The position numbers were made by a program, and so were the translations under genes. Source: [Leptolyngbya] sp. JSC-1 (GTDB taxonomy: Bacteria > Cyanobacteriota > Cyanobacteriia > Elainellales > Elainellaceae). From it: 64,000 nt of DNA. The notes under the pieces are model-generated. The model did no database searches, had not been told where the DNA came from, and saw only the letters and a program-made list of their open reading frames with translations. The stretch covers positions 664,416-728,415 of the forward strand of contig KL662192.1 in the NCBI GenBank assembly GCA_000733415.1, read 5' to 3'. Shown one piece after another: positions 17,790 to 27,072 of this stretch; position 1 is the stretch's first letter, and each line of letters opens with the position of its first letter.

Positions 17790-18332
17790 CAGATTAGTTC
17801 TCCAAGTTATTACTTTTAAAAAGAAGATTGGGTGCGACTCTTACTTTGACAATCTGATGCAACCTTGATTGAGTTATAGAAGGCAAACGCCAAACAAACG
17901 CCAAACAAACGCCAAACAAACGCCAATTGCTGAAAAAACATCAATACTTAGGTAAAAATCTGAGTACCCGACAAAAGTGAGGTGTGATAGGAGTTTAACA
18001 AAAAAATAGTAAAAATTACTGGAAGACATTCAGGATTTAGAAATAAATGGTAAAGTGCAGTAAGAGGCTATCTACTAATTCATTATTGAGTTGCCTTTCA
18101 CAAGAATTTTGATGATTCAGAAAAGACTAGGCATAAATCAAGAGTTGAAAACGCCTAGAGCTTGACAGGATGGAGTTTTAACGTTTCAGATGGGTGTCTA
18201 TCCATTCAGAGGCAGCTAGGAGATAGTCAATAATGCATCGTCGTTATCCTGGTTGGTTAACTCACAGGATGCTTTGGGTGCCATCCAGCAACCCACCTGA
18301 CAACCATTACTAAAACTTGCAAGGAATTTAAA
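17790..18332. promoter_or_regulatory. Divergent intergenic region, likely promoters both ways
   Basis: This 543-bp gap separates the minus-strand operon start from the plus-strand DUF1906 gene and is AT-rich in its middle. It should hold promoters for both directions, but I could not pick convincing -35/-10 pairs. It also contains an 11-bp tandem repeat. AAGGA seven bases before 18333 is the ribosome site of the plus-strand gene. Confidence 0.45.
17889..17925. repeat. 11-bp tandem repeat, three units plus partial
   Basis: Three exact copies of GCCAAACAAAC follow one another and end in GCCA. They lie about 100 bp upstream of the first gene of the left operon. There are no spacers, so this is not a CRISPR array. 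Confidence 0.9.
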
Positions 18333-18989
18333 ATGTCTACCTTAATTGGAGTAGTGCAAAGTGCGCCGTCAGGTCGCGTAGGCTTCGATACCGATACCAA
18401 ACTAGACTTGGCGACTGCTAAATTATTTCGCCAAAGCGGCTATGATTTTTGCTTGCGGTACGTTTCTCTGGGCAGCGAAAGCAGCTACGATTTAGACCAC
18501 GATGAAGCCCAGGCCATCCTCGATGCTGGCTTAGCCCTGATGCCGGTGCAACATGTCCGCTATGCCGGCTGGCTACCCGATGCCACCCTGGGAACTCAGA
18601 CCGGACAAACAGCAGCCAATAATGCCATTCAGGTCGGCTTTCCCCCCAAAGTCAATGTTTGGCTCGACCTCGAAGGCATCAGCTCCAGCGCTACCACCCA
18701 AAATGTGATTGCCTACTGCAACAGTTGGTACGATGCCGTTGCCCAAGCAGGTTACCTGCCCGGTCTCTATGTGGGAGCCAACTCAATTCTCGATAGCCAA
18801 CAGCTCTACAGTGCACTCAAATTTCAGCACTACTGGCATTCCCTCAGCATTGTCCCCAATGTCGCCGTGCGGGGCTATCAAATGATCCAATCCAACGGCG
18901 GCACAGTCCATGGCATTGGCATCGACAAAAACATCACCCAAACCGACACAGAACACAGCCAGATCCAATGGCTGATTCGGCAAACATAA
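18333..18989 (+). CDS. DUF1906 glycoside-hydrolase-like protein (218 aa)
   Basis: The protein fits the DUF1906 (Rv2525c-like) family, which has a TIM-barrel fold related to GH25 lysozyme-type enzymes. It opens with GFDTDTKLDLATAKLFRQSG and FCLRYVSLGSES, then VNVWLDLEGISSS, GYLPGLYVGANS and a closing HGIGIDKNI. The acidic residues at the strand ends (the D of GFDTD and the D/E pair of LDLEG) sit where catalytic acids lie in GH25 relatives. There is no signal peptide. It is the first gene of a plus-strand set with a lipase and two membrane proteins, divergent from the left operon. The family is often linked to cell-wall or phage-like lysis, but activity is unproven. Confidence 0.82.
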   Translation: MSTLIGVVQSAPSGRVGFDTDTKLDLATAKLFRQSGYDFCLRYVSLGSESSYDLDHDEAQAILDAGLALMPVQHVRYAGWLPDATLGTQTGQTAANNAIQVGFPPKVNVWLDLEGISSSATTQNVIAYCNSWYDAVAQAGYLPGLYVGANSILDSQQLYSALKFQHYWHSLSIVPNVAVRGYQMIQSNGGTVHGIGIDKNITQTDTEHSQIQWLIRQT

Positions 18990-19007
18990 CCACCTTCAAC
19001 TACAACC

Positions 19008-19080
19008 TCCCCACCCCCACCCCCCACCCCCCACCCCCTACCCCCTACCCCCTCACCCCTCACCCCTCACCCCTCACCCC
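19008..19080. repeat. C-rich heptamer tandem repeat
   Basis: After the DUF1906 stop the DNA becomes almost pure C with regular A or T, resolving into 7-bp units CCCCTAC and CCCCTCA. It ends ten bases before the lipase start. A reading frame crosses it, but the encoded Pro/Thr/His run is low complexity, and the downstream ATG is the better start. Confidence 0.85.
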
Positions 19081-19090
19081 ACCAACTCCT

Positions 19091-19987
19091 ATGCTCTCAA
19101 CCGCTCTTACCCTAGCGTGCCGTTCGCTGTGCGCTAGCGTCGCCGCCTACGGAATCAATCCAACCGGCAAGCTCACTCCTCAGGATCCTTACTACAGCGC
19201 CGTTGGGTTTCTCAAACCACCCGTTGCGTTTGCTGCCGGAGAGGATGATATTGATGCTTGTTTAGTCGGCACTACCGACCAAGGCGTCATCCTTGCCTTT
19301 CGCGGTACTATTCCACCTGATATTCACAGCCAGGAAAGTATGCTCGACTGGATTAGCGATCTGACCGATGAACCCGTGGCGGCAGCCGGTATGCCTGGCA
19401 AAGTGCACGACGGCTTCTGGCAGGCGCTATCGGCTCTGTGGGAACCGCTGGTGCAGGAAGTTAAACAGCAAATGCAAGCAGGTACAGCCCCCCTACCCCT
19501 CTATATCACCGGACACAGCAAAGGCGGAGCGTTGTCTAGTTTGGCGGCTCTGCGGCTCAAGCTGCAGGCAGGCATTGTGCCTACGGCCATCTATACCTAT
19601 GCCTCACCCCATCCTGGAGATGCCACCTTTGCCAGCTACTATCAACTCAAAATTCCCAATCACATCCGCTATGAGTTTGGCAATGACATTGTGCCTCACA
19701 TCGTACCGGACTCAACCTTTATCCAAGCCATCGCACACCTGCCGGAACTCGGTCAATTCTTCAAGGGGATGGAAACCTGGAACTATAGTCCGGTGGGCAT
19801 GCTTCAGTTTATCGAGTGGCATCAGCACATGGTTGTAGGAGACTCTCCAGAACTTCATCTGGAACGCTTGGCGCGGCTCGTCGGTGCGATTGTAGAAGGC
19901 CAGTTTGAGGCGATTGTGACGGCGCACTCGGCTAGCTGTGGCGGTGGTTACATGAGCGGTGTCTGCGCATCGGGAGTTTGTGGATAA
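19091..19987 (+). CDS. Class 3 (alpha/beta hydrolase) lipase family protein (298 aa)
   Basis: The ATG at 19091 gives MLSTALTLACRSLCASVAAY. The protein shows the lipase class 3 pattern: VILAFRGT (about 66-73), the nucleophile elbow ITGHSKGGA with Ser143, an Asp at about 199 in GNDIVPH, and a His at 244 or 246 in EWHQHM. The usual GHSLGG is GHSKGG here. Expected activity is ester hydrolysis of lipids. There is no signal peptide, so it is cytoplasmic or exported by an unknown route. The C-terminus ends in a Cys/Gly-rich segment (SCGGGYMSGVCASGVCG). Only 30 bp separate it from the next membrane protein gene, so co-transcription is likely. Confidence 0.82.
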   Translation: MLSTALTLACRSLCASVAAYGINPTGKLTPQDPYYSAVGFLKPPVAFAAGEDDIDACLVGTTDQGVILAFRGTIPPDIHSQESMLDWISDLTDEPVAAAGMPGKVHDGFWQALSALWEPLVQEVKQQMQAGTAPLPLYITGHSKGGALSSLAALRLKLQAGIVPTAIYTYASPHPGDATFASYYQLKIPNHIRYEFGNDIVPHIVPDSTFIQAIAHLPELGQFFKGMETWNYSPVGMLQFIEWHQHMVVGDSPELHLERLARLVGAIVEGQFEAIVTAHSASCGGGYMSGVCASGVCG

Positions 19988-20017
19988 CCATTTTTTGAAT
20001 GGTAGGGGTGAAACCAA

Positions 20018-21025
20018 ATGTTGAGTAATTTTCCGCTGTTGGATATTGCGATTGGGTTGATCCTAATCTACACCTTCTTGAGTCTATTAACTTCCGAGTT
20101 AACCGAATTCATCACAACCGTGTTGCGGTGGCGAGCCAATCACCTGCAGCAGGGCATCATGACTCTGTTAGGAGAATCCTCAGCTCTGAGGCGAGATCCA
20201 GCTCAGTTCAAGAACACAATTACCGGCAGACTGTATGCTAGTTCTTTGATTAGCTCCATGACTCAGCCCTTCAGACGGCGCAGGCGGGCAGTGGGTCCCT
20301 CTTACTTGCCCGCTGAGGTGTTTGCCGATGCCCTGCTCGAAGTGTTGCAGTCCCTACCGGAAGTAGAACAGGATCAGGCTCAACTCCAACAGGGTGTGAA
20401 TCAATCCGTAAATGACCTGACTCGACTCATAGCCAAGGTCGAGCACTCGGACCAACTCCCTGCTCGCTTAAAAAAGAACCTCACTCTTTTGGCGAAGCGC
20501 ACCCAAGCACAGATCCAGTCAAGCCAACAGCAGATGGAGCAGTTCCGGCATGAGATCGCCCTGTGGTATGACCATTCAATGGACCGGCTCTCTGGCACCT
20601 ATCGGCGCAATGTCAAAGTCTTTACGATCCTGATTGGTTTCCTCCTGGCAGTTCTGATTAATGCGGATTCGCTGTATATGCTCAGGCGCATCAGTGAGAA
20701 TACAGCCACGCGCACGGTGATTATTCAAAATGCGATTCAAATCGAAGGATGCGAGAATGACCTCAGTTCATCCCAGTGTATGGAGAAAATGGCCGACCTG
20801 CTAGATACGACTACCATTCCGATTGGCTGGCACCCGGTGAATTTCCAACAGCAGTTTCCCCAGCTCAATCCGATGTATGGTCTGAAGGCAGGACTTGGGT
20901 GGTTACTAACCGGCATTGCCATTTCGATGGGGTCTCGCTTCTGGTTCCAGATTCTCGACCAGCTCATTCATGTGCGAGAAACCGGAGAAAAACCGGATAG
21001 TGTCGAGGAGCAGCGTTCGTCTTAA
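20018..21025 (+). CDS. Conserved three-TM membrane protein, copy 1 (335 aa)
   Basis: The ATG at 20018 follows AGGGGTG at good spacing. There is a hydrophobic helix at about 5-28 (LLDIAIGLILIYTFLSLLTS), a long hydrophilic middle with coiled-coil-like Gln/Arg/Leu stretches (about 30-200), a second helix at about 204-222 (VFTILIGFLLAVLINADSLY), a short Cys-containing loop (GCENDLSSSQC), and a third helix at about 290-312 (GWLLTGIAISMGSRFWFQI). This layout is a widespread bacterial membrane family without known function. It is followed 86 bp later by a paralog (copy 2). Together with the lipase and DUF1906 genes it forms a plausible operon. Confidence 0.75.
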   Translation: MLSNFPLLDIAIGLILIYTFLSLLTSELTEFITTVLRWRANHLQQGIMTLLGESSALRRDPAQFKNTITGRLYASSLISSMTQPFRRRRRAVGPSYLPAEVFADALLEVLQSLPEVEQDQAQLQQGVNQSVNDLTRLIAKVEHSDQLPARLKKNLTLLAKRTQAQIQSSQQQMEQFRHEIALWYDHSMDRLSGTYRRNVKVFTILIGFLLAVLINADSLYMLRRISENTATRTVIIQNAIQIEGCENDLSSSQCMEKMADLLDTTTIPIGWHPVNFQQQFPQLNPMYGLKAGLGWLLTGIAISMGSRFWFQILDQLIHVRETGEKPDSVEEQRSS

Positions 21026-21111
21026 ACAACTCTTAAATCAATCAGTATAATCACGAATCAGGGAGATTCTAGCCATTCTGATCCAAATCCGTCTCAATTC
21101 TGGAGCGATCT

Positions 21112-22089
21112 GTGGAGAACCTTCCCCTGTTGGATATTGTGATTGGGCTATCCCTGATTTACACCAGCCTAAGTCTGCTGGCCTCTGAACTGACACAATA
21201 CACCATTACGGCCCTGAAATGGAAGCAGAAGTATTTCAGACGCTGCCTGATGATTCTGCTGGGCGAATCATCCCTGATCGGCGATCCAGAACAGTTCAAA
21301 GACACGATCACAAATAGAATCTTGCTCACTCCACGCATTATTTCGGTTATGCAATCAGCCCGTTATCGTAACCGAGCCATGATGCTATCCGATGTGCCTC
21401 CTTTACTATTTTCAGAAACATTATTAGAGGTTTTACAAAACCTCTCTCAATCCAGTTCAAGCAGAATTCAACAGTACACAATAGACCATTCCAGCACTCA
21501 GCTACAGTCAATTCAAACGATTGTGGAAGAGTCTTCTACTCTATCCCTATCCCTGCGGACTAATCTAACAAGGCTGATTCGTCAGGTAGAAACCTGGGAA
21601 CCCGATCCCCAACAGCAAATGGCTCGCTTGAAACACGAGATTGCCCGCTGGTATGGTCACGCGATGGCAGAAATGTCACCCATCTACAAGCACCATTACA
21701 AGCTGGTTGTCTTTTTCGTTAGTTTAGGGCTGACGGTTGCCATGAATGTGGATTCGCTGTATATCATTCGACGCATTAGCGAGAACACGGCCATGCGAGC
21801 CATCACGACACAAAACGCTACCCAGATTCAGGGCTGTAAAGCTAGCCTCAATTCACCGCAATGTACAGAGCGACTATCAGGTTTGATGGAAAGCACCACA
21901 ATTCCGGTGGGATGGCAGGATTCGAATCGCCGTAAACAATTTGCTCGACTCGATGGAGTAATCTTCTTACGGACCATTGGCGGCTGGTCTCTTACCAGTA
22001 TTGCCATCGCGATGGGATCTCGCTTTTGGTTGCAGTTGTTGCGGCGTCTGGGTACATTTTTAGGTAGAGATAGCCAACCTCGACGGTGA
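21112..22089 (+). CDS. Conserved three-TM membrane protein, copy 2 (325 aa)
   Basis: The start is a GTG at 21112 with GGAG six bases upstream, giving MENLPLLDIVIGLSLIYTSL. The layout is the same as copy 1: first helix at about 4-27, hydrophilic coiled-coil-prone middle, second helix near 197-215 (GLTVAMNVDSLYII), the RRISENTA motif, a loop with two cysteines (GCKASLNSPQC), and a third helix near the end (SLTSIAIAMGSRFWLQLL). It is clearly a tandem duplicate that has diverged, mainly in the middle. Two related copies side by side suggest a hetero-oligomer. Function unknown. Confidence 0.75.
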   Translation: MENLPLLDIVIGLSLIYTSLSLLASELTQYTITALKWKQKYFRRCLMILLGESSLIGDPEQFKDTITNRILLTPRIISVMQSARYRNRAMMLSDVPPLLFSETLLEVLQNLSQSSSSRIQQYTIDHSSTQLQSIQTIVEESSTLSLSLRTNLTRLIRQVETWEPDPQQQMARLKHEIARWYGHAMAEMSPIYKHHYKLVVFFVSLGLTVAMNVDSLYIIRRISENTAMRAITTQNATQIQGCKASLNSPQCTERLSGLMESTTIPVGWQDSNRRKQFARLDGVIFLRTIGGWSLTSIAIAMGSRFWLQLLRRLGTFLGRDSQPRR

Positions 22090-22091
22090 AC

Positions 22092-22184
22092 GATTGCTTT
22101 AAAGACGTGTTGAGAATCAGGATACAAATCAGCAAGGCGATTGACCAATCGTGGTGAAAGGTTTTGATCAAACAGCAGTTTCAT
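22092..22184 (-). pseudogene. Truncated DUF5615 (PIN-like toxin) remnant
   Basis: From the ATG at 22184 the minus strand reads MKLLFDQNLSPRLVNRLADL and then YPDSQHVFKAI, a clear DUF5615 N-terminus. The match stops after about 31 residues, where the frame enters the 3' end of the plus-strand membrane protein gene. The rest of the toxin is gone. It follows a damaged antitoxin remnant, so the module is dead. Confidence 0.7.
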
Positions 22185-22186
22185 GC

Positions 22187-22285
22187 TTAAACCATTAGCG
22201 TTTGTCGTTCTCGGGCAGCCGCGTAGCTCAGGCAAGCATATCTTCCAGAGTTAAATGTTGCAGCAGGGGAACGACATCACTTTTG
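22187..22285 (-). pseudogene. Frameshifted DUF433-type antitoxin remnant
   Basis: The minus strand upstream of the DUF5615 remnant reads SDVVPLLQHLTLED in one frame and then ACLSYAAARERQTLMV with a stop in another. Joined, these resemble the C-terminal end of a DUF433 antitoxin, which normally precedes DUF5615. A loss of about two bases near 22235 would explain the frame change. The N-terminal part is missing. The family call is tentative because the remnant is short. Confidence 0.5.
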
Positions 22286-22299
22286 GCGGAGCAGAACGT

Positions 22300-25200
22300 T
22301 CAAGCGCCTCGAGCAAGAGTGACTGTATCATTAGTCTGCTTGATTTGCTCAACTGCTCCCAATGCTTTCAAGCTAGTTTTCTGTGCCCTAGTCAAACCGG
22401 TAGTTCCCGTAATGTTCATACCTTCGTAGGGTCGATCCGCTCTGAGAATATTCAAACACTGGCCGGTGCTGACCTGCCAAATTCGGATCGTATCATCGTC
22501 TCCCGCACTCGCCAGTAGATGCCCTGCGGGTTGCCACGCCACAGTCCAGAGTGAATGAGTATGTCCCTCCAGTCGCTGCACACATTTCCCGGTATGAACA
22601 TCCCAGATCTGAACCGCTGGATCGCCCCCACCGCAGGCTAGCTGCTGGCCATCTGGACTCCAGGCCACAGAAAAAATGCGCATCGAGCTGGTGTGAAGCA
22701 CACGCAGACAGTCACCGGTTTGCGCATCCCATAGCCGAGTGGTACCATCTTCACTGCCAGTTGCCAGCATTTTGCCATCCGGACTCCAGGCCACCGACCA
22801 GATCCAACCATGATGGCCCTGCAATGAGATGAGACGTTCACCTGTTTTCAGGTTATATAGCCAAACGGTGCAATCCATGCCGCCACTCGCCACGAGCCTA
22901 CCATCGGGACTAGGCGCAATTGCCGTCACCCAAGCATCACTCTGGAAGCACTGCAAACATTGTCCAGTGTTGCCATCCCAAACCCGAATGGATTGATCAT
23001 TACTGCCGCTGATGATCGTTTGACCATCTGGACTCCAGGCCACTGACCAAACCCAGTTGGTGTGTCCAACCAGCGTTTTCAGGTATTGCCCTGTATGAGG
23101 ATGCCACAGCTGAATCGTCTGGTCATCACCACTGCTGACAATCCGCTCACCGTCGGGACTCCAGGCTATTGACCAGATGCAGTTGCCAGACCCGCGTAGC
23201 TTTTTCAAACATTCGCCAGTGCTGGTATTCCATAACCGAATGATGCGATCATCTGAGCCAGTCGCCAGGGTTTGATTATCGGCATGCCAAGCCAGCGCCC
23301 GGATACAAGCACTGTAGCCCTGGAGGATGCTTAAGCAATCTCCTGTCTGAGCATCCCAAAGCCGTGTGGTGTGATCGAAACTGCCGCTAGCAATCAGCGG
23401 TTCTACCGGACTCCAAGCCAATGACCAAACAGTATTTTGATGCCCCTGCAAGATGCGCAGGCACCGGCCTGTCTGACCACCCCAGAGCCGCACCGTGCTG
23501 TCATCGCTGCTGCTAGCCAGGGTGCAACCGTCCGGGCTCCAGGCCACTCGCAAAACCGCATTGATGTGACCCTGCAATGTTTGCAGGCATTGCCCTGTGT
23601 GGGGTTCCCAGATCCGAATCGTATGATCGGCACTAGCGCTAGCCAACCGCAGCGGATGGTGGGATTGGGGATAATCGCCCCTGTCATTCCACGCCAAATC
23701 CCAAATGCCATGACCATGACCCGATAATGTTTGCCCACAGGTTCCAGTTTGGAAATGCCAAAACTTGATCGCACCATCATCACCACCCGTCACTACCCAC
23801 TGTCCATCCGGACTCCAGACAACCGCTTTGTTACCATGATCTTGCGTGCTGAAAATCTGGATGCATTCCCCTGTATCCACATCCCATAGCCGCAGGGCAG
23901 CTTCAGCGCCAACGCTTGCCAGCATCTGACCATTGGGACTCCAGGCCACCGACCAGACAACGCTTGGTCCCTGGATGGCCTGCAGGCATTCGCCGGTGTA
24001 GGCATCCCAGATCCGAATCATGCCATCGTTACCAGCCGTTGCAAAAGTTTCGCCATCCGGACTCCAGACCAAAGCCCATATCGTGTTGGAGTGCCCCTGC
24101 CAGGATAAAAGCAAGTGATTATCGACCACTCGCCGCACAAAGATATCACCACTGTTGTTCCCACTCCCTAGTAGGGTACCATCCGGGCTGAAGGCCAACG
24201 CGAACGAGGCTTTGACAACTTGGGTAAACGAGGAGGTTTCAAACTGGCTGTCTTGAAAATTGACGAATTGCAGCCACTGGCCCTGTAACTGAGCGTGGCG
24301 AAGGCTGAGCTGCGAAAAGTCATAGCCCGTCAGATCAATTTGCAGATAGCAGCAAAGGTTGATTAAATTGCCCGCTGCATAGACTGGTGACACAGACCGG
24401 CTTTGCAACAGCCTGAGGATTTTCTGCAACCGCACTTCAATTTGCTCTGAGGTTGCCAATTGGGACTGTAACTGAGTGGCAACGCCCGACAAAATCAACC
24501 GCTTTTGTGTTTCTCTAATGTATTCCTTGACGTTCGCTTTGATCAGACCATAACTGTCGAACAAATTGATGTTTTGACCAACTATCTCATTCCCGACTTT
24601 TTCTACTAATGTGCTGGTAATATATTCCATCACAATAGGTTGTTGGGTGTAGTAGCCCTGGCGGCGTTCGATCAAATTCCGCCAACTTAGGGATTCCAGC
24701 GCCTCTAGCAATTTTACTCGCGGCACTGAAGCAACAATATCTTCAGCCAGTTCGGCGATAGTTGTCCACTCACGGTTAATGGCCAACCAGTACATGATGC
24801 TTTGTTCTAAGGGCGACAGCCGCTTAAACTGGTGCTCTAGCAGCCGCCGGATGCCGTTGAACAAAATCACGTCTTGGTTGAGAAATTTTTCAATATCGCC
24901 CTCGAACATGTCGTGAATTGAGCTAGTCACAATTTTCAACGCGAGCGGATTATAGCCATACTGTTGGGCTAACTGTTGCTTTTGGATGGGAGACCCTAAC
25001 AAGCCCCTTGTCTCCAGCAATGCTTGCGCCATTGTGGGAGAGCCAGTCACCACGAGCGTCTGCGCGGCGGGGTCTCCTTCAAGAGCCGCTACTTCAGCCA
25101 ATTTTTCTCGACTGGTGAGCAGAACGCAACTTTGGTGCTGGACTTCTCCAACCACTCGGAACAGTTCACCATAGACCTCCAAGCCCGAACGGTACTGTCC

Positions 25201-26532
25201 GGCATAACTGCCTTCCTGAAATAAGGTTTCCGCGTTATCAAGAATTACCAAACAGCGATGCGTCCGCAGCCAGTGGACCAAGCGACCAATTTCGGCTCTG
25301 CTATCCTGCTGATTCGACAGAAACGGGACTAAGTCAGCCAGCAGTGATTCCAAAGGAGGTGCATTGCGGAGTGATCGCCAAATCACATACTCAAACTCCG
25401 TTTGAATCGTCTGAGCTAGCTTCACAGCCAAGGCTGTCTTACCAATGCCACCCATCCCTAGCAGCAGAACTAACCGATTGTGATCTTGAATCACCCATTT
25501 TTGCAAAAGGGACAGTTCTGTTTCCCGACCGTAAAAGATAGAAACGTCAATGGCTTCACCCCAGTCGCAATAGCACATTGGCAGATAGGGCAATTCTGAG
25601 TAAGAAAACGGAGAACGGGAAGCGAGCAGGAGAGAATTGGAATCGGTGCTGCCACTCTTGTTGCTACCATGCCTGTGGCGGCTTTCGAGTTTGGATGGTT
25701 TTTTGAAGAGTGGATCCTGGGATGCTTCCAGTAGGTTGGGACTTAAATTCTCATTGTTGTTACTGCATGATTCCACCTCACTCAGATCGGATCCGTCCAG
25801 ATCACCGGATCGAATTCGCTCACACAGCGCCGTAGTTTCTGCCATCGGCTCAACATTAAATTCAACGGCTAAAATTTGGCGACAGGTATTGTACTGAGCT
25901 AGTGCAGCGCGACGTTGCCCACTGCGGGCTAGAAACAGCATTTGCTGCTGGTGCGCTGTTTCACGCGATGGATCAAGCATCAGCAATTTGCGGGTTGTAG
26001 CTAAACCTTCAGTATAATTTTGGTGTTTGAGGTAATATTCAGCCAAATGATGTAAGCCTTCGATCACTACTTCCCTTAGTCGTTCTCGTTCCATTAACAC
26101 CCAATTCTCAAATTCTGGCGCATCGGGCACATAAAACCCTTCTAAAAAGTCTCCCTGATAGTGAGATACTGCTTCGGTCAGAAACTGCACGTCAACATTA
26201 GTTTTGGGGCAATCTTCAATGGCTGCAACGGCTTCCACATCTAAGTAGTAGGAACACTCTCGATTGAATAGAATAGTTTGTCGAGTGATGATTAAATGCG
26301 AGCCTACCAGTTGTCGTAACGCAGGCAGCACAGTGCGTAAATTCTTCATCGACTGGTTAGACGGCATATTTTGCCAAAACAAATCTGCCAGCACTTCGCG
26401 GCTGTGCAGCTTGCCCGTCACAGCAACATAAATCAGAAGTGCCTGCGCTTTCCGACTAATTAAGTGAGTAATCGAATGTCCGTCTAAACTGATTTGAGGG
26501 GAGCCAAACAGCTTTAGTGTTAAAGTATTCAT
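22300..26532 (-). CDS. BTAD / NB-ARC / 14x WD40 STAND protein (1410 aa)
   Basis: The N-terminus (about 1-245) is a SARP-like part: a winged-helix region (LKLFGSPQISLDGHS, EVLADLFW) and a BTAD helical domain. An NB-ARC NTPase follows, with Walker A LGMGGIGKTALA near 355-366, Walker B-like CLVILDNAETLF, and YNPLALKI in place of the GLPLA motif. A linker with pentapeptide-like sequence leads into about 14 WD40 repeats (about 772-1385), each with V.WSPDG and ..LWD..TG, enough for two seven-bladed propellers. Such STAND proteins act as ATP-driven sensor switches. Here the output looks like DNA binding through the SARP part. The ligand is unknown. Confidence 0.88.
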   Translation of the reverse strand: MNTLTLKLFGSPQISLDGHSITHLISRKAQALLIYVAVTGKLHSREVLADLFWQNMPSNQSMKNLRTVLPALRQLVGSHLIITRQTILFNRECSYYLDVEAVAAIEDCPKTNVDVQFLTEAVSHYQGDFLEGFYVPDAPEFENWVLMERERLREVVIEGLHHLAEYYLKHQNYTEGLATTRKLLMLDPSRETAHQQQMLFLARSGQRRAALAQYNTCRQILAVEFNVEPMAETTALCERIRSGDLDGSDLSEVESCSNNNENLSPNLLEASQDPLFKKPSKLESRHRHGSNKSGSTDSNSLLLASRSPFSYSELPYLPMCYCDWGEAIDVSIFYGRETELSLLQKWVIQDHNRLVLLLGMGGIGKTALAVKLAQTIQTEFEYVIWRSLRNAPPLESLLADLVPFLSNQQDSRAEIGRLVHWLRTHRCLVILDNAETLFQEGSYAGQYRSGLEVYGELFRVVGEVQHQSCVLLTSREKLAEVAALEGDPAAQTLVVTGSPTMAQALLETRGLLGSPIQKQQLAQQYGYNPLALKIVTSSIHDMFEGDIEKFLNQDVILFNGIRRLLEHQFKRLSPLEQSIMYWLAINREWTTIAELAEDIVASVPRVKLLEALESLSWRNLIERRQGYYTQQPIVMEYITSTLVEKVGNEIVGQNINLFDSYGLIKANVKEYIRETQKRLILSGVATQLQSQLATSEQIEVRLQKILRLLQSRSVSPVYAAGNLINLCCYLQIDLTGYDFSQLSLRHAQLQGQWLQFVNFQDSQFETSSFTQVVKASFALAFSPDGTLLGSGNNSGDIFVRRVVDNHLLLSWQGHSNTIWALVWSPDGETFATAGNDGMIRIWDAYTGECLQAIQGPSVVWSVAWSPNGQMLASVGAEAALRLWDVDTGECIQIFSTQDHGNKAVVWSPDGQWVVTGGDDGAIKFWHFQTGTCGQTLSGHGHGIWDLAWNDRGDYPQSHHPLRLASASADHTIRIWEPHTGQCLQTLQGHINAVLRVAWSPDGCTLASSSDDSTVRLWGGQTGRCLRILQGHQNTVWSLAWSPVEPLIASGSFDHTTRLWDAQTGDCLSILQGYSACIRALAWHADNQTLATGSDDRIIRLWNTSTGECLKKLRGSGNCIWSIAWSPDGERIVSSGDDQTIQLWHPHTGQYLKTLVGHTNWVWSVAWSPDGQTIISGSNDQSIRVWDGNTGQCLQCFQSDAWVTAIAPSPDGRLVASGGMDCTVWLYNLKTGERLISLQGHHGWIWSVAWSPDGKMLATGSEDGTTRLWDAQTGDCLRVLHTSSMRIFSVAWSPDGQQLACGGGDPAVQIWDVHTGKCVQRLEGHTHSLWTVAWQPAGHLLASAGDDDTIRIWQVSTGQCLNILRADRPYEGMNITGTTGLTRAQKTSLKALGAVEQIKQTNDTVTLARGA

Positions 26533-27072
26533 TTATCGAGGTGTTCCTTGCATCAACAGGCTGATTAGTAGGCTTATTGGTAGGTCATTTGTATCAACCG
26601 TCGCTCTGAGATAGGAGCACCCTATATTAGTGTCTATGCAGAACCAATAATTTGGCGAAAATGAAACAAAAAGTTTAACATTTGCTCCAAACTATGGATT
26701 GCGTTCGATAATTCCAACTAAGCTACTTCATACCACCGTTTAGTGGTTTAATCCTTTAAAGGAAGGGAAAGTAACGCCAAGCCCTGGAGCTTGTTGCAAC
26801 CTTTGCTAGCAGTTTCCTCCATGGTGCTTGCTCAATGATTCTCATTCTCAAGGCGGTTTACTTTAGCTATACGCTTTCACTCTAGTAGGCACTCTAGTAG
26901 GCACTCCGGTAGACACTCCAGTAGCATTTATATTCCCATCCACCTGATTAACACAATTCAAGGCAAAATAACTGACCAGGCGCTGGCGTGTAACAGATCG
27001 CAAGCCGCCTGCCTATTGTAGAAACCACCGAATTCCTGCTTGAATAGCGCTTTTGTAGTCATGCGCCAACGC
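26533..27072. other. Intergenic gap with 12-bp tandem repeat
   Basis: These 540 bp lie upstream of the WD40 gene and downstream of the DUF4336 gene. The region is expected to hold the WD40 gene promoter, but no clear promoter was picked. The only marked structure is a tandem repeat at 26878-26925. No coding potential was seen. Confidence 0.5.
26878..26925. repeat. 12-bp tandem repeat, four units
   Basis: Two exact copies of CACTCTAGTAGG are followed by two diverged copies (CACTCCGGTAGA, CACTCCAGTAGC), giving a direct head-to-tail array with no spacers. Confidence 0.9.

Noticed and set aside
17889..17925. Short direct repeats resembling a CRISPR array
   Set aside because: Units are 11 bp, contiguous and without spacers, and no cas gene is in the window.
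18968..19090. N-terminal extension of the lipase through the C-rich repeat
   Set aside because: The extra residues are low-complexity Pro/Thr/His from the repeat, and the lipase fold starts after the ATG at 19091.
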